This document shows, piece after piece, positions 31,461 to 43,504 of a DNA stretch of 64,000 nt. The stretch is from Morella rubra (Eukaryota > Streptophyta > Magnoliopsida > Fagales > Myricaceae): assembly GCA_003952965.2 (NCBI GenBank), contig CM025855.1, positions 16,285,768-16,349,767 of the forward strand, in the 5' to 3' direction. The notes under the pieces were generated by a model. That model worked only from the letters and a program-made list of their open reading frames with translations. It was not told where the DNA came from and did no database searches. A program made the position numbers and the translations under genes. Positions within the stretch are counted from its first letter, which is position 1, and each line of letters begins with the position of its first letter.

Positions 31461-32239
31461 TTTAACTCTAACAGCTCTCATCTATACTATCTCCACCCTT
31501 ACCTAGTGTAACATCCCTACGGATTATTTTCTTTAAGAATGTCTTAATTAGCTGAATAAGGTGGTTTTAAAAAATTATTGCCGTTAATCTTGGTGATTAA
31601 TTTTTACTTGCTCAACTTAGACGCTTATGAAGTTATTTTATGTGCAAATCACTTAAGAAAAGTCATTTATTCCCTTTCTTGACTTATTTATTATTTATCG
31701 TCCTTATGTGACAAAATTTCTAAATGAGAAACATTACATTAGTAATGATTTCATTTAATAATTATTTTGCTATCCAATAATGCAATTGCTGAAAATATAT
31801 ATATGCTAAAGAAATTATGTGACTTTTCTCTCTATTTAAATACTTAGGCTAAATTTATTTTGGGAAAATTGGTAATTTGGTCACTAGGTTTTGACCTTTA
31901 TGACAAAATATTTATTAGGATTAGTTTTTAATTTTTTTTTGGTCACTAAATCCTTACCCATGTAACGATTAAGTCCTTCCATTCATATCCTGTCAGCTCC
32001 TCTAACAGAATCCATTAACACGTCAGCATCCTTGCCAGCTCACCTTCAGTTATCCATGTCAGCTTCACAGTAAAGCAACCAATGTTGTTAAATCAACCAT
32101 TTAACTCATATGAAACAATCCCTATTCGATCAAAATGACACACAGTTTCACCCTCCAATCTATGAAAGGGTGCGCTTGGTGAAGTTTGGAGGATGAAGGC
32201 TAAAGGATCAAAAGGCACCACATGCTCTCTCACTTAGAT
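31461..32239. other. Intergenic region upstream of the P450 pseudogene
   Basis: AT-rich. 'tgtaacatccctacgg' near 31508 looks like the start of a decayed long LTR, and 'tttggtcactaggttttgac' near 31877 resembles transposon terminal sequence. No coding signal. Former promoter of the P450 gene would lie at the right edge. Confidence 0.4.
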
Positions 32240-32476
32240 ATGGAAGTCTGGCTCATCCTCCTCCTCTCGCTCTTTGCATTTTTTTTTTTTCTGTAAAATC
32301 CCTCTTACCTCTTCTCTTTCCCTCCAGTACCTCCAAAAAGAATGGATCAAAATGCATGCTTCCACTCGGACCTCCACCTCTTCCTTTCATAGGTAACCTT
32401 TTATTGATTCCCAAATCTGCGATTGAACTTCGGTCCGTTATTTGTAACCTCTCCCACAAGTATGGTCCTATACTGA
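32240..32476 (+). pseudogene. CYP89A: CYP89A-like cytochrome P450, N-terminal piece
   Basis: The ATG at 32240 starts a hydrophobic signal-anchor (MEVWLILLLSLFAFFFF), which would hold the enzyme in the ER membrane. The frame is lost in a poly-T run near 32280. In another frame the Pro-rich hinge LPLGPPPLPFIGNLLLIPKS and LSHKYGPILTL follow, both typical of CYP89A P450s. At 32476 the gene is broken by a CACTA element and resumes at 47044 in the same frame. CYP89 enzymes are ER haem monooxygenases; one member in Arabidopsis acts in chlorophyll breakdown. This copy is a pseudogene. Confidence 0.82.
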
Positions 32477-33507
32477 CACTACAAGAAACTGGCGTTTGGG
32501 TGTCAAAAATATTTGTCACCAAATGCGAAAATTTCGTTGCTGAAAGGTTTTCGTATCAAAAACAATTTCATGGGCCGTTTGTCACTGTAAGCGTGTCACG
32601 CAAGGTTTTGGGAGATGGTTTGCCAGTTTAATCACGAAAAATTGTTTGGACGGTAAACGTTTAGGTCCGGACTATTTTCAATTGGCGTGGTGATTACACT
32701 TACATCACGCATTGGTTATTGTTTGTCCGTTCGGATAATTTGTTCGCACACTTTGTGGTGGGTGAAGAAAATCTAATTCTTCACTGAAATGCGTGCGCAT
32801 GGTCCAACCTATACGTTCCAACATATTTAATATTTGTGACTAAAAATAAATGTCAATAAATGTAATGTCCGAACACTTTTCCAATATGTTCAGACGTGGT
32901 TATTTTCCCTTAATATAATGTGCGAACGGTTAGTAAATGTGCGGACGATAGTTAAAAAATTGGCGTGTGGACAACAATAAACGTTAGGACGGATTTTGGA
33001 ACAAACCACGAGCACGTCTATTTATTTTGTGTGGACGTTTATATATTTATTTAAATTATCCATTCAACGCACAGTTTTTAATGTCGTCCGGACATTTTAT
33101 ATATATTTAAATTATGCATTTAAATCTAAATTACACATGGACGTAAGAAATTATATATTAATTATAAAAATAGAATTAATAATTGCCTCTACAAATATTT
33201 AATGGTCTTAATCTAAAATAAAAAAAGAATAGAAAATAATTACTAAATAAAATACATAACGGAAATAAAATATGAAACTTTATCAAAATCTCCGTTTGTG
33301 CTCCATCATTTGCTCACGATGTCCTGCAACTGTAAAAGCACAAAAAAATGTATTAACTCTATATTATTATTAAAAAAAAATATTGAAATAGATACATCAA
33401 AATAACGACAAATAACAGAGATTCATAAAATCACTTTAATCATCAGATTCAGGCTCTTCAGAATTATCACTATTATCGCATGATGACTCGTCATCTCTGT
33501 CCGATAT

Positions 33508-36500
33508 TTATGTCACACGACATTGTGCCTTAGTGTCTTTAGTGACTTGGACAAGAGGACTAGCATCATTTCTTCTCAATGGGATCATGTTAAAGTCGCT
33601 AAAGTTTATAAAAAACAAAATTAACTCGTTCTCTTGGTACGCTTCCACATTTGATGGTCCTACCATCCTCCCTCCAACAGGGGTCATATCGTATGTGCTT
33701 CTATTTACTGTTTTCTGAACTATCTTCCAGTGGCTGCCCAATTTCATATCATGAAGATAAAATACTTGACGGCCCTGAGATACTAGCACGAACGGGTCAT
33801 CCTTATATCACTTTCGTGATGTGTTGATGCTAACAAAATGTTCACTTTTATGAAGACTTAAGTTTTGGGTGCTCAAATCAAACTAGTCACATTTGAATAA
33901 ATAAACTAAATTCCCACACAGGTACCACAGAGTGTAAATATCTAAGTTGACCATAAAAATTGACGTCTTCCCCATCATGGTCTCCCCGTACAAGTACCTC
34001 GCTATTCTATGTACTGCAAAATTGTTCACGATTAACTGTGTGAAACCGAACGCCATTAACTACGCATCCTGTAAATGATTGTACACAATGATTCGGTCCA
34101 AATGCCAGTACATATAAATCGTCCGACATGTCGGTTGAAGATTCATTATGCATTGTCTGTATCTAAAATAATATAATTCGATTAGATGTTGAAGAGTGGA
34201 AATTTACTAAACAATCAATTAACTCTACATTCTACAAATGTAATAAATATCCATTTTTAAAACCATGATAGGAATTCAGCCTCGTGCCTTCGATCAACAT
34301 CTATTTGTGACTGCTGCTTGAGTTCGTGGAGGTGCTCGCTACAAACAAACATTTGTAAAATAATGACAAGTGTAAAATATTGAATAAAAAGTGATTCTGT
34401 ATAAAAGACCAGTACAACACTTACTCTAAATGTGGGTTGAGCTCTCCACGGTTGTTTAGGACATATCACTATGCTTTAGTGAACTCCTTTCTATTCAAAT
34501 CCTAGCCTTTGCCTGTACCTAACGGGCGAACATTTTGAGCAAATACTGAAAGATGGTCTGTTTGTCCTTCTCGATCATCAACGTCAGCATAATTTCTCTC
34601 TCTTCAATTGGATTTCATCTCAAACTGACTGAGGTACAATGAGCAGAATGTTAGACACTCATTTAGCATGTAACTCTCTACTATGGATCCCTATAGCCGT
34701 GCCTTGTTCTTCACAAAAGGCTTCATCTTCCCCAAGTATCTTTCCATTGGATACATCCACTGTACTGAACAGGGCCTGCAAGTTTCACTTCTCGAGGTAA
34801 GTGGACCGCTAAATGGATCATTGCAGTGAAGAATGAAGGAGAAAATATATGTTCCAACTTACAAAAAATCAAACCGATATCTTTTTCTAACTGGTTGACA
34901 ACTAATTTTACAGTTGTTGAACTCAATTCTTTAAAGAATAAACTCAACTCTGCCAATGCTTCATTCTTCTTCATCCACTATCCCATGTATTATCGTCGGT
35001 AACAGTCGTTGCATCATAACGTGATAGTCGTGGTTCTTCATACCTGTTAACTTGCATTATTTCACATTTACGCACTGCGCTACATTAGATGCATACCCTT
35101 CAGGGAACTTCACACCCTTCAACCACTAACAAAAATTTCTCTGTTCATCTTTCGTCATCTTGAATGATGCATGACGCATTACCTCGTGCTGACCTTGAAT
35201 AATTTAACTGATCTTTCAAACAAATCATAAAATCCGATTACAATGAATAATTTTAATGAACGACGGTACAGATCTCAAGAGAATGAGGTTCAACTAATCT
35301 GGGCTCTAATACTATTGAAAGTTTGCTTGCGGAATATTATCATTCTTACTTGATCTTGAACTTGTCTGCGATTGAATCTTCAATCTTCGATAATCTTCAG
35401 GTCTTGTTGATCTCACACCTTGAGTCATTGATTTCACAATAGACAGCCCAAATGTTCTGTCTTCTTATTTTCCTCGCCTCATAGTAATCACAGGGTTTCT
35501 CAAAGTCATAATGTCCAATTGTCTAGAAAAAGATATCTTGTAGTCTTTTTTTCTGAATCATAGCTGTGATATAGTGTGGGATAGTTAGGGATCTCAAATC
35601 TTGGCCATAGATCACATGAAAAACTCTTTTCCATTATTTCCCTTATATTCTTTTATTCCGAATTTTAAGCTTCTACTTGATCATGTCCATTAACATATTA
35701 CAATTTACCCCAAGTATTTGAGATTGATTTGTGAAATCCCTTCTGCTAACAATTATTCGTTTATTTATCCTTCCACCATAGTACATTCCATATGAGTCAA
35801 TAGGATAGGAATCATATCACCGATTAGTCCCTAACTCATATAATTCTCAATTAACAATCTGTAACTCGTTAAACTATCAATAGTTTCCAAAATAATTTCA
35901 CAAATCAATATATATAATATATATATTAATTTCAAAAAATATTTTCATAAAATACCATTGGCCAATGGATTCTTTTCTAGTCCAACCTTATACAGATATA
36001 TTAAATATACTGCCGCATCAAGAGACTGGTGTTTTCCTTATTGAGCATACAAACCCATTTATTATGTTCAAGATCCAATGTTATCTGAAGTATTTGACCT
36101 AAAAAGATCATCACCAAATGATTCGATCAAGCACAAGTACATAATAAATAGATCTATACAAACCTCTCAGGTCTATGGATATAATAAACCAATTGTGCTG
36201 GATATCTTCTTAACATCAGTGATTACTTCTAGAAGGTATTCAGATTTGATCCCGTTCAATGCATGTAGAACTAACATACCAGTATGTACCTTGGTCTAGA
36301 ACAAAACATCAAGTGAACAAGAAACCGAAGAGTCATACTTCCAGCCTTTGATTCATTAATCATTGGCACGAATTTTCTACAATGTCACTCAATAATATCT
36401 ATGTAACATCTTATGTCACATCATATTATCCAATAAATAAATATAAACATGTGACATTTAAATAAATAATATTTAGACAAATAAGTTTTAGGGCATTATT

Positions 36501-37320
36501 CTTTCAAGGCAAGCTAACTTTCCATTCGTACTCCATCCGGACAGATTGCCGTAGGCCGGGAAGTCGTTTATTGTCCATAGCAATGTCGCACATAAGTTGA
36601 ATGAACTCGATTCTATGGCGTCATAGGCTTGCAACCCATTCTCCCATAACTCCTTCAACTCTTCTATTAAGGGCTGGAAATAAACATCAGTATCATTTCC
36701 TGAACTTCTATACCCAGGAATAAGGAGTGAGAGCATAAAAGAATAATTCTTCATACATTTCCACGGACGTAAATTGCACGGGACTAAAATCACTGGCCAT
36801 ATACTGTATGACAAACTCATGTGACCAAATGGGTTAAATCCATTAGCCGTTATGTTGGCTTTTGTTCACAACCAATATTTTGATGATTTCGATAAATAGA
36901 TTAAGTTTATAAAATGGACATTTTCAAAGACAAAGAAATTTTTATCAAAGAGACAAAGACAAGAACTAAATCTTAAATTCTTCCTCAATCGATATTTTGA
37001 TGATTTCAATAAATGCAATCATTCCGGCATGCTTGTATGTTGTTGTAACTAAATCATAAATTCTTCCTCAACTACTTCACCTCATAGTAAGACTTCGGTA
37101 AAGTCTCGCCATCAGGTAATGCTTCTTTTATCAACCCTAACACCTCCTCAAATACCTTCACGCTCAAGTTATTTTGGGACTTCACAAAGAGTTGTCTTAC
37201 CACAAAAGACGGCTTCAAAAACTTCACACACCTAGGATACAATTCTTGCTTAGTGTCCTCCCACAACTTGGCATATGCAGAAAAATCAGTCCCCAAAACT
37301 TGATTTGGGTGGCATTGGGC
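33508..37320 (-). pseudogene. TNP2/TNPD-type CACTA transposase, degenerate
   Basis: Minus-strand pieces in order: FVVRQLFVKSQNNLSVKVFE to LPDGETLPKSYYEVK (37320-37072); the Transposase_21 core with WPVILVPCNLRPWKCM, LLIPGYRSSGNDTDVYFQPL and LLWTINDFPAYGNLSGWST (36820-36488); after a copia remnant, KFPEGYASNVAQC and GMKNHDYHVMMQRLLP (about 35210-34990); the DUF4218-like CKLEHIFSPSFFTAMIHLAV with REVKLAGPVQYSG (34974-34723); and the DUF4216-like SQGRQVFYLHDMKLGSHWKI (33789-33508). Such proteins bind CACTA termini and cut the element out. Stops, frameshifts and the insertion leave it dead. The N-terminal Transpos_assoc domain is at 37795-37612. Confidence 0.85.
35286..36490 (-). mobile_element. 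Copia LTR remnant inside the CACTA transposase, with PBS-LTR-PPT layout
   Basis: From left to right on the plus strand: 'gggctctaatactat' (a reversed primer-binding site), an LTR from about 35306 to 35865 ending 'aattaaca', then 'atctgtaactcg' at the polypurine position, then 3'-UTR-like sequence with 'cctctcaggtctatgg' (36164). Landmarks match the copia at 13494-21846. An LTR with internal sequence on BOTH sides is not a normal solo or terminal LTR. Transposase coding sequence flanks it on both sides. Confidence 0.6.
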
Positions 37321-37329
37321 CGGCACTAT

Positions 37330-37795
37330 TAGCTTCGGTGTGAAGTATAAGGAAGTTATCCGGGAATTTGTGAGTATCGTCACAAATTCTGCAGATAGTA
37401 GCGGTCAAATAATGTGCCCTTGTCGGAGATGTAAGAATGTTTTATTCCAAACTATTGAAGATATGGAGGATCACCTGTTCATAAATGGGTTTGAGAAGAG
37501 TTACATTGATTAGTGTCTGAACGGGAGCCAGAACTGAGTACTGAGGGGAATATAGATGACGATATCCGACCGAAAGAGGTGGTTCTAGGAATTGGTTCTT
37601 CGTGCAATACCTAATCAATATAACTCTTCTCAAACCCATTTATGAACAGGTGATCCTCCATATCTTCAATAGTTTGGAACAAAACATTCTTACATCTCCA
37701 ATAGGAGCACCTTATTTGACCATGACTATCTGCAGAATTTGTGACGATGTTCACAAATTCCCGGACACCTTCCATTATACTTCACACCGAAACTA
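37330..37795. repeat. Inverted duplication of the CACTA transposase N-terminal exon
   Basis: Arms of about 184 bp (37330-37513 and 37612-37795) are reverse complements with few mismatches, separated by a loop of about 98 bp. The right arm, on the minus strand, encodes the transposase-associated N-terminal domain (EGVREFVNIVTNSADSHGQI, then IEDMEDHLFINGFEKSYID). The left arm encodes the same domain on the plus strand, with the Cys motif better kept (IMCPCRRCKN). Transcription through both arms in either direction would give a hairpin RNA. Confidence 0.88.
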
Positions 37796-39985
37796 CCTAC
37801 TTCATGAATCCAGCTCTTATCCATTTTTTATGCCTTCAGTAATAGATATGCATAAAACAACCAAAAAAATCATGCATAAGTAATGATAATTCACCTCTAA
37901 CACCTTATTTTTATAGGGTGATAGGTCCCAATCATTGCGTTAGAAATTTCTATAGCATCTCTCCATAGTCCCTAGATACAACCATTCAACATTGATGTTA
38001 CACACTCACCGTCAAATGGCAAGTATGCAAGAACCATGCTAACTATGCATCCGAAGGACAAAATGAGAGTGATGTCGAAATTTCTAACTATATCGCACAC
38101 AATGACCAGAACATTTATCTATATTATGGATAGTCTAATTCCAAAAAATCCAAATTTGGACAATTAACGAATTATCACTCGTTTGGCAACAAAACGCATG
38201 GTAATTCCCAAACAGGTTCTAAGGGCTACTAAATGCAAAACGAAAAAAAGTCATGAAATTAACTAACACAAAACCGTGCGGACAGGATACAAACCTTCGC
38301 ACAGAAACAAACAGACTATGTCATTTTAAAAATGCTCCGTCCGCACTCCTTGTACATGTCCAAAAAATCACCAATTGCCAAAAATAATCGTGTGGACAGT
38401 TATAAGAACTGTACGGACTGCGATTGACGAAGAACAGAGTCTTCAAAAATCACCCGTTGATAGATGGTTTTCAATCCAAAAACACATAGAAACAATTAAC
38501 ATTTTCGCATCAAATCAACCCAAAATCCCACCTAAACATGCTTATCAGCTACTAAATTCATTAAACAACCAACAATCAAGCATAATGTCATATTTACAAT
38601 CGAAACCCACAAAATCTAAAACTCTCGTACCTCAAAGCTTTGAAATCTTCCTTCTCCAACACCTTCTCCATTGATTTTCTACAACACATGGAGGTATTTA
38701 AATTGCTAGATGCACTTACATGAATAAACACAAATCAAAATTAGCAACAAAATCAATAAAACCAACTGTGATGTCATCCAATGCCCAAAAACACTTCAAT
38801 CAAAGCTTCAATATCTTTCTATCACTTCTTAAACGATCTTTCACCAAATAAGCGGAGCTTGGCCAGATTTAAGAGGATTCGGAGTTCTCTACATTCATCA
38901 AATGAGCTATGGTGTTTGGATTTCGAGGTTTTGATTTTGTGAAAGAAACTTCTGGATGACTGCTATTGAACGTCCAAACACTATCCACGTGAAATTTTTG
39001 GCATGAAACTCTACCACCAACAAATTTCCCGCGCCCCAACGGTTATATCCGTTGAACACGACATTGTTTTAAGTACCAAGGACGGTGTTTTGACCCCAGG
39101 AAAACGATGTCATTTTCTCTTTACACCGTCCAAACTGTTATGGCAAATTAAACAAATATTTCTATTACCTAAACTGCACCGTTTTAATTTCTTCACTAAC
39201 TGTGCCCATCATTTCGCTTACAGTTCGGGCGGTTCGTACCTATAGAACGACTTTGTTTTCCTGGTTAAAATGATACTGTTTCTCCATCAGCAATATTATA
39301 TGGAAGTTCTCACATTCGTAATTGTTTACACCAATACAGTCATATAATAGGACATACACATTTACATTTACAAGGTATAGTAATTTTATAGTACGACATA
39401 ATTAGATTTAATATCCTACTATTTAAATTTTGTTACAATACGAATATAGTTAATATATTATGAATAAGTTATTATTAATCAGTATAAACCATAATAAACA
39501 TGAATATCCAAAATAACTATCATAACATAGAATCAACAGAAATATTCAAAATAAAATCCATATGTCAGTAAATACAAACGTATACATAAAAGATGTCTAG
39601 AAAACATAACGAGAAATAAAACAAAAGCTGAAAACATAGATAAAGTCGTAATCATAGTGTGGGCTCAGAGGGTCCTAATCCGAGAGCCTCACGAGTCTTC
39701 TCTAAGAGCTCCTCCATAGTGCCCATCCGTCTCGTGAGTGTCCTTAGCTGTGCTAGAGTGCTGGTCGTAAACTGCTACAAATTAGGCATCTGCTCTTGAA
39801 TGGCCCTCAAATCTCTCCACATAACGCTGACCCCCTCCCTCATAGCTCTCGAGGAAAAAATAGATTAATTTCAAATTTCGGTAAAAAAAAAAGAGAAATA
39901 AAAAGAGTTTACTGAACAGTGTTCAGATTCATATTTTTAGATTTTTGAGAGTTCAAGACAAAATTAAAGCTACACAAAAAGTAAA
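37796..39985. other. CACTA internal non-coding region with possible first exon
   Basis: Mostly AT-rich, with scattered 'gtgcggac'-type motifs (38270-38420). On the minus strand near 38673-38630 a short frame MEKVLEKEDFKALR runs into a GT donor-like 'ggtacgag', possibly a first exon. At about 39860-39650 the minus strand encodes a coiled-coil-like segment (MREGVSVMWRDLRAIQEQMP, LAQLRTLTRRMGTMEELLEK), possibly the C-terminal exon of the gene at 44720-45559. Confidence 0.4.
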
Positions 39986-39990
39986 CTAAG

Positions 39991-42900
39991 TGTGAGATCC
40001 CAACCTTATTTTCATTTTATGACTCCTTAAGTTGTATTGCTCCAATTATTATTATTACTCTAATTTTGAGAGAGGCATGTATGGGGAGATTAATCTAACG
40101 TTATGTCTAGTTGGAATTTTCCCCTAGCATTTTATGAGTTTTAAGCTAGGATTTAAATGTTATATTATTTGTAATTGTTAAAGTTTGAGTAATTGAGATT
40201 AATTAGGCTAATTATTTCAATTATGGGATATGTCTTTGTAATTGTTAATTTGAGTAATTTTAATTAGGCTAATTATTTTAATTATGGGATATGTCTTTGT
40301 AATTGTTAAAGTTTGAGTAATTGAGATTAATTAGGCTAATTATTTAGGCTAATTATTTTAATTAATGGAATATGTCCTAAGTTACAATATTTGGAAGAAT
40401 TTAATTGGAAGAATTTAATTAGGGCTTTAACCTTGAAAATGTGTGAGACTTAGGGTTTAAAATGGGAAGGCATGATTTGGGAAATTTATATGGTAGCTGG
40501 AAAAAAAAAAAAAAAAAAAAGAAAAGGGAAAGAGGGGGAATCACGTGAAAGAGGGAAGAAGGGGGGGGGCAGCCTTGTCTTCCCCCCCCCCCCCCAAAGC
40601 CAACACGCCTAAACCCCTTCCCCCCCCCCCTCTTTTGCCGCATTTCACTTCCCCTTGCCCTAGAAAAACCGCACATCTCACTTGCCTAAGACACCCAACC
40701 GAGAAGGAGAAGAAGAAGAAGAAGAAGAAGAAGAAGAAGAAGAGAAGGAGAGGAAGAAGAAGAAGGAGAAAGAGGAGAACATAAAGGTAAAATCCGGCCC
40801 TATCTGCTGGCCGAAAATCACCACCCCATCTCTCCCATTTTCTTCTTGTTTTCTTTTAATGGTTGGTTGTGGTTTTGTTGGTAGTTGTCTAGGTTGTTTT
40901 CTCCTTGTGTTCTTGGGTGTTTAGTGTAGATCTTGCTAGTATTTAAGGGTAGTATAGATCTTACATGAAAATGGGGGAATATGGCCAGATCTGGAAATCA
41001 TACTCAAGAGAAACCATTTATGAACCCTAAGTGTTTGATAAAAAGCTTAAAAGAGGGCTGAAATCGGTTGGTGTGTGTATGGCCGAATTTATTGGCTTGA
41101 TGTGTTAGGTTTATGCATGTTAGTCTTGTTGAGAACCACCAAGCCCTAAGTGTTATGGTCAGATCTGAAAATATGCAAGAGGACCAATAATGCACCTTAG
41201 GTGTTTGATAAAAAGTCCAAGAAATGGGTAAATGCAATAGTTTTAGCTTGATGAAGATGGAATCATGGTTTTGTTGTAAACTTTGAATTGGAGTTGTATA
41301 AGAGGGAAGAATGTGAGAGAATGGTTGCTGTTATGGGATGTTAAATTAGCCTTGGATGATTGGTGGTGACATGAAGAGATTAGGGTTTTGGTTGTTGGAG
41401 GTTTGGAAGGTTGAGAAGATCATTGTTGTTGCTGGAATTTAACTCTGCAGATTTCAAGACTCGAATTTGGAGTGTGTTCTGATGCACTTGTGCTTATCCC
41501 TTGATCTTAAGAGGATCCTAGATCGTAGACCTAGGAAATAGGAAGATTTTAAGCCATACCTTGGATGATTCCGATAACTATCGAGTGAGATATGCGTTGT
41601 TTAAGGCCCGGACGTCAAGCTGCCAGCAGCCTTGCACGTCCGGAATGTCAGCCCATTTCGGATACCTTTTGAAGGATCATTTAAGTCCAAATTTTATGAG
41701 GTTGGTTTTGAATTTTAAGTTTAAGGAAGAGGAACATTTTAAGATAAATTTCGTGTGATTTAGAGGTAAAATGAATGAGTTGTAGTATTTTGAAAACGGA
41801 GGGCCGAGCTGGAATCAGCAACAGCATTGTTGTAGGATTTTCGCCTAATAAGAAGTGTTTGTAAAAATGTATAGTAAAACCTGCTGTTGTGAATTTTACC
41901 CCAATCTTGACCTATGAAAGCTGAATATTTCAAAATAAATTTCATGTAATTTGGAGCCATGATTTTGAAGTTATGAATTTTTAAGTTGGAGACGTCGGGG
42001 CTGCCCGCTTGGACGTCCTCAGCAGCTTGTATTTTCGGGTGAAGGTTTTGAGTAGCAAATGAGCTTCAAATTACTTAAAATTTTGATATGTTATGAAAAT
42101 TTGTGTAAGGATCAGTTTAGAAATCCAATTCTTATGGCTTCGGCATCCTTAGAAGAACAATTTGCATTATAGGGTCACCATTGATACGTCAAACAATATG
42201 GGTGGCGATTTTGTATGATGAGTTGTGAGTAATTGAGTGACTACTCTATACATTTAGTAAGCCTATGAATAACTTTAGTATGAATCAATTGTAGGCAAGG
42301 TGCTGCCATTCGCTCAAGTGGACGGAGGTAAGTGGAATTTGTAAGTAGAAACTTACGTTTTTCCGAAAAACTGGAATGATACACAGCATGAAAAGTATTT
42401 ATGAATAAGCATATCAAGCATGGCATGACACGAGCATTTGCATGATTTTCTTGAATGAAAAAGAAAGTTTTGTGCAAATGAAAGCATGAGGAGTATTATG
42501 ATTTCTCATTATCAAGCATGGCATTATCAAGCATGACATGACATGAGCATTTGCATAAGTTTCTTTGTGCAAATGAAAAATGATAAGTATGTTATCACAA
42601 GTCAAGTTAAAGGACTAAATAAGACGGTCGGTACCGTACCAATAAGATAGGACATCCACTCCGAAGGACGAATGCGAGAAGGATGGATGATTCCTAAGGG
42701 GCACCCACTCCGAAGGACGAATGAGAGAAGGATGGGTAGTCCCGAGGTATGTGCAATCACACCGAAGGATGCTTGCAAGAAGGTGTGAACCTCCAAGGGT
42801 TGAGTTAGCCATCAGGCCTGGGGCCACGACAAGGGTTAGCTCAACCAAATGATGTGTTCCCAAGGGAAAAAGGGAATAGTTCCGAAAGGAACGCACAACC

Positions 42901-43504
42901 CTGACTTCAGGGGTAAATGGAGCGTGATAAGTAGCCAAATCAAGAAAGAAAGGTTTTTCAAGCAAGAAATGTTTTTTTTAAGATCAAGTACGTTGTCTCA
43001 TGCATATGCAAGCATCAATGTGCATCCATGATTTATGCAAGACATGCATTATTTATTGCATATAAACCCTTACTGAGTCTTTCGACTCACAGTTTTAAAT
43101 TGTACCATTCCAGACAACATTTCAGGTGGGGACATCTAGAAGAGGGACCGACGAGAATGCCCTCTTCCCTTTTGTTATTTCATTAAAGGACTAGATATAA
43201 TTTTTGGAAAAGCCGACATGAGCCTCCGTGGTGTGGTGGTCATGGGTTATTCGGCCTAGTAAAGTTTAAGATTTTTAACCGATTGGTATTTTGAGACTGT
43301 TTTGTAATTAATTACTTCAAGTCATTGATCAAGATGCAAGTATAGAAATAGGATCCCAAGTTTCGTATGCGCGTTAATTGCTAGCAAAAAAAAAAAAAAA
43401 AAAATCCGCTGCAAGAATTTAGTAGTACGTTCGCTGGAGTGTTCCTTGTTGGGAATGCTCGCGGCTGTCATTAGCCTCGATGAGCTAGCGTTCGGGGCGT
43501 GACA
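39991..43504 (+). mobile_element. Solo LTR of 3.5 kb (Del/Tekay-type gypsy)
   Basis: Begins TGTGAGATCCCAAC, ends GGGGCGTGACA, and is flanked by a perfect 5-bp TSD CTAAG (39986-39990 and 43505-43509). Neither end motif recurs inside and there are no gag or pol genes, so it is a single, very long LTR. A TATA-containing 'gcatataaacccttactgag' with 'tcgactcac' at about 43060-43090 matches the conserved 3' part of long chromovirus LTRs. It is nested within the CACTA element. Confidence 0.85.
40495..40785. repeat. Low-complexity block: poly-A, poly-C and (GAA)n
   Basis: Runs of A (40500-40520), G (40561-40569), C (40584-40596, 40620-40630) and about 15 GAA/GAG triplets (40705-40780), within the solo LTR. 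Open frames here rich in Pro, Glu or Lys are artefacts of composition. Confidence 0.9.

Noticed and set aside
40545-40924. Lys/Glu-rich and Pro-rich frames
   Set aside because: They come from (GAA)n, poly-C and poly-A inside the solo LTR.
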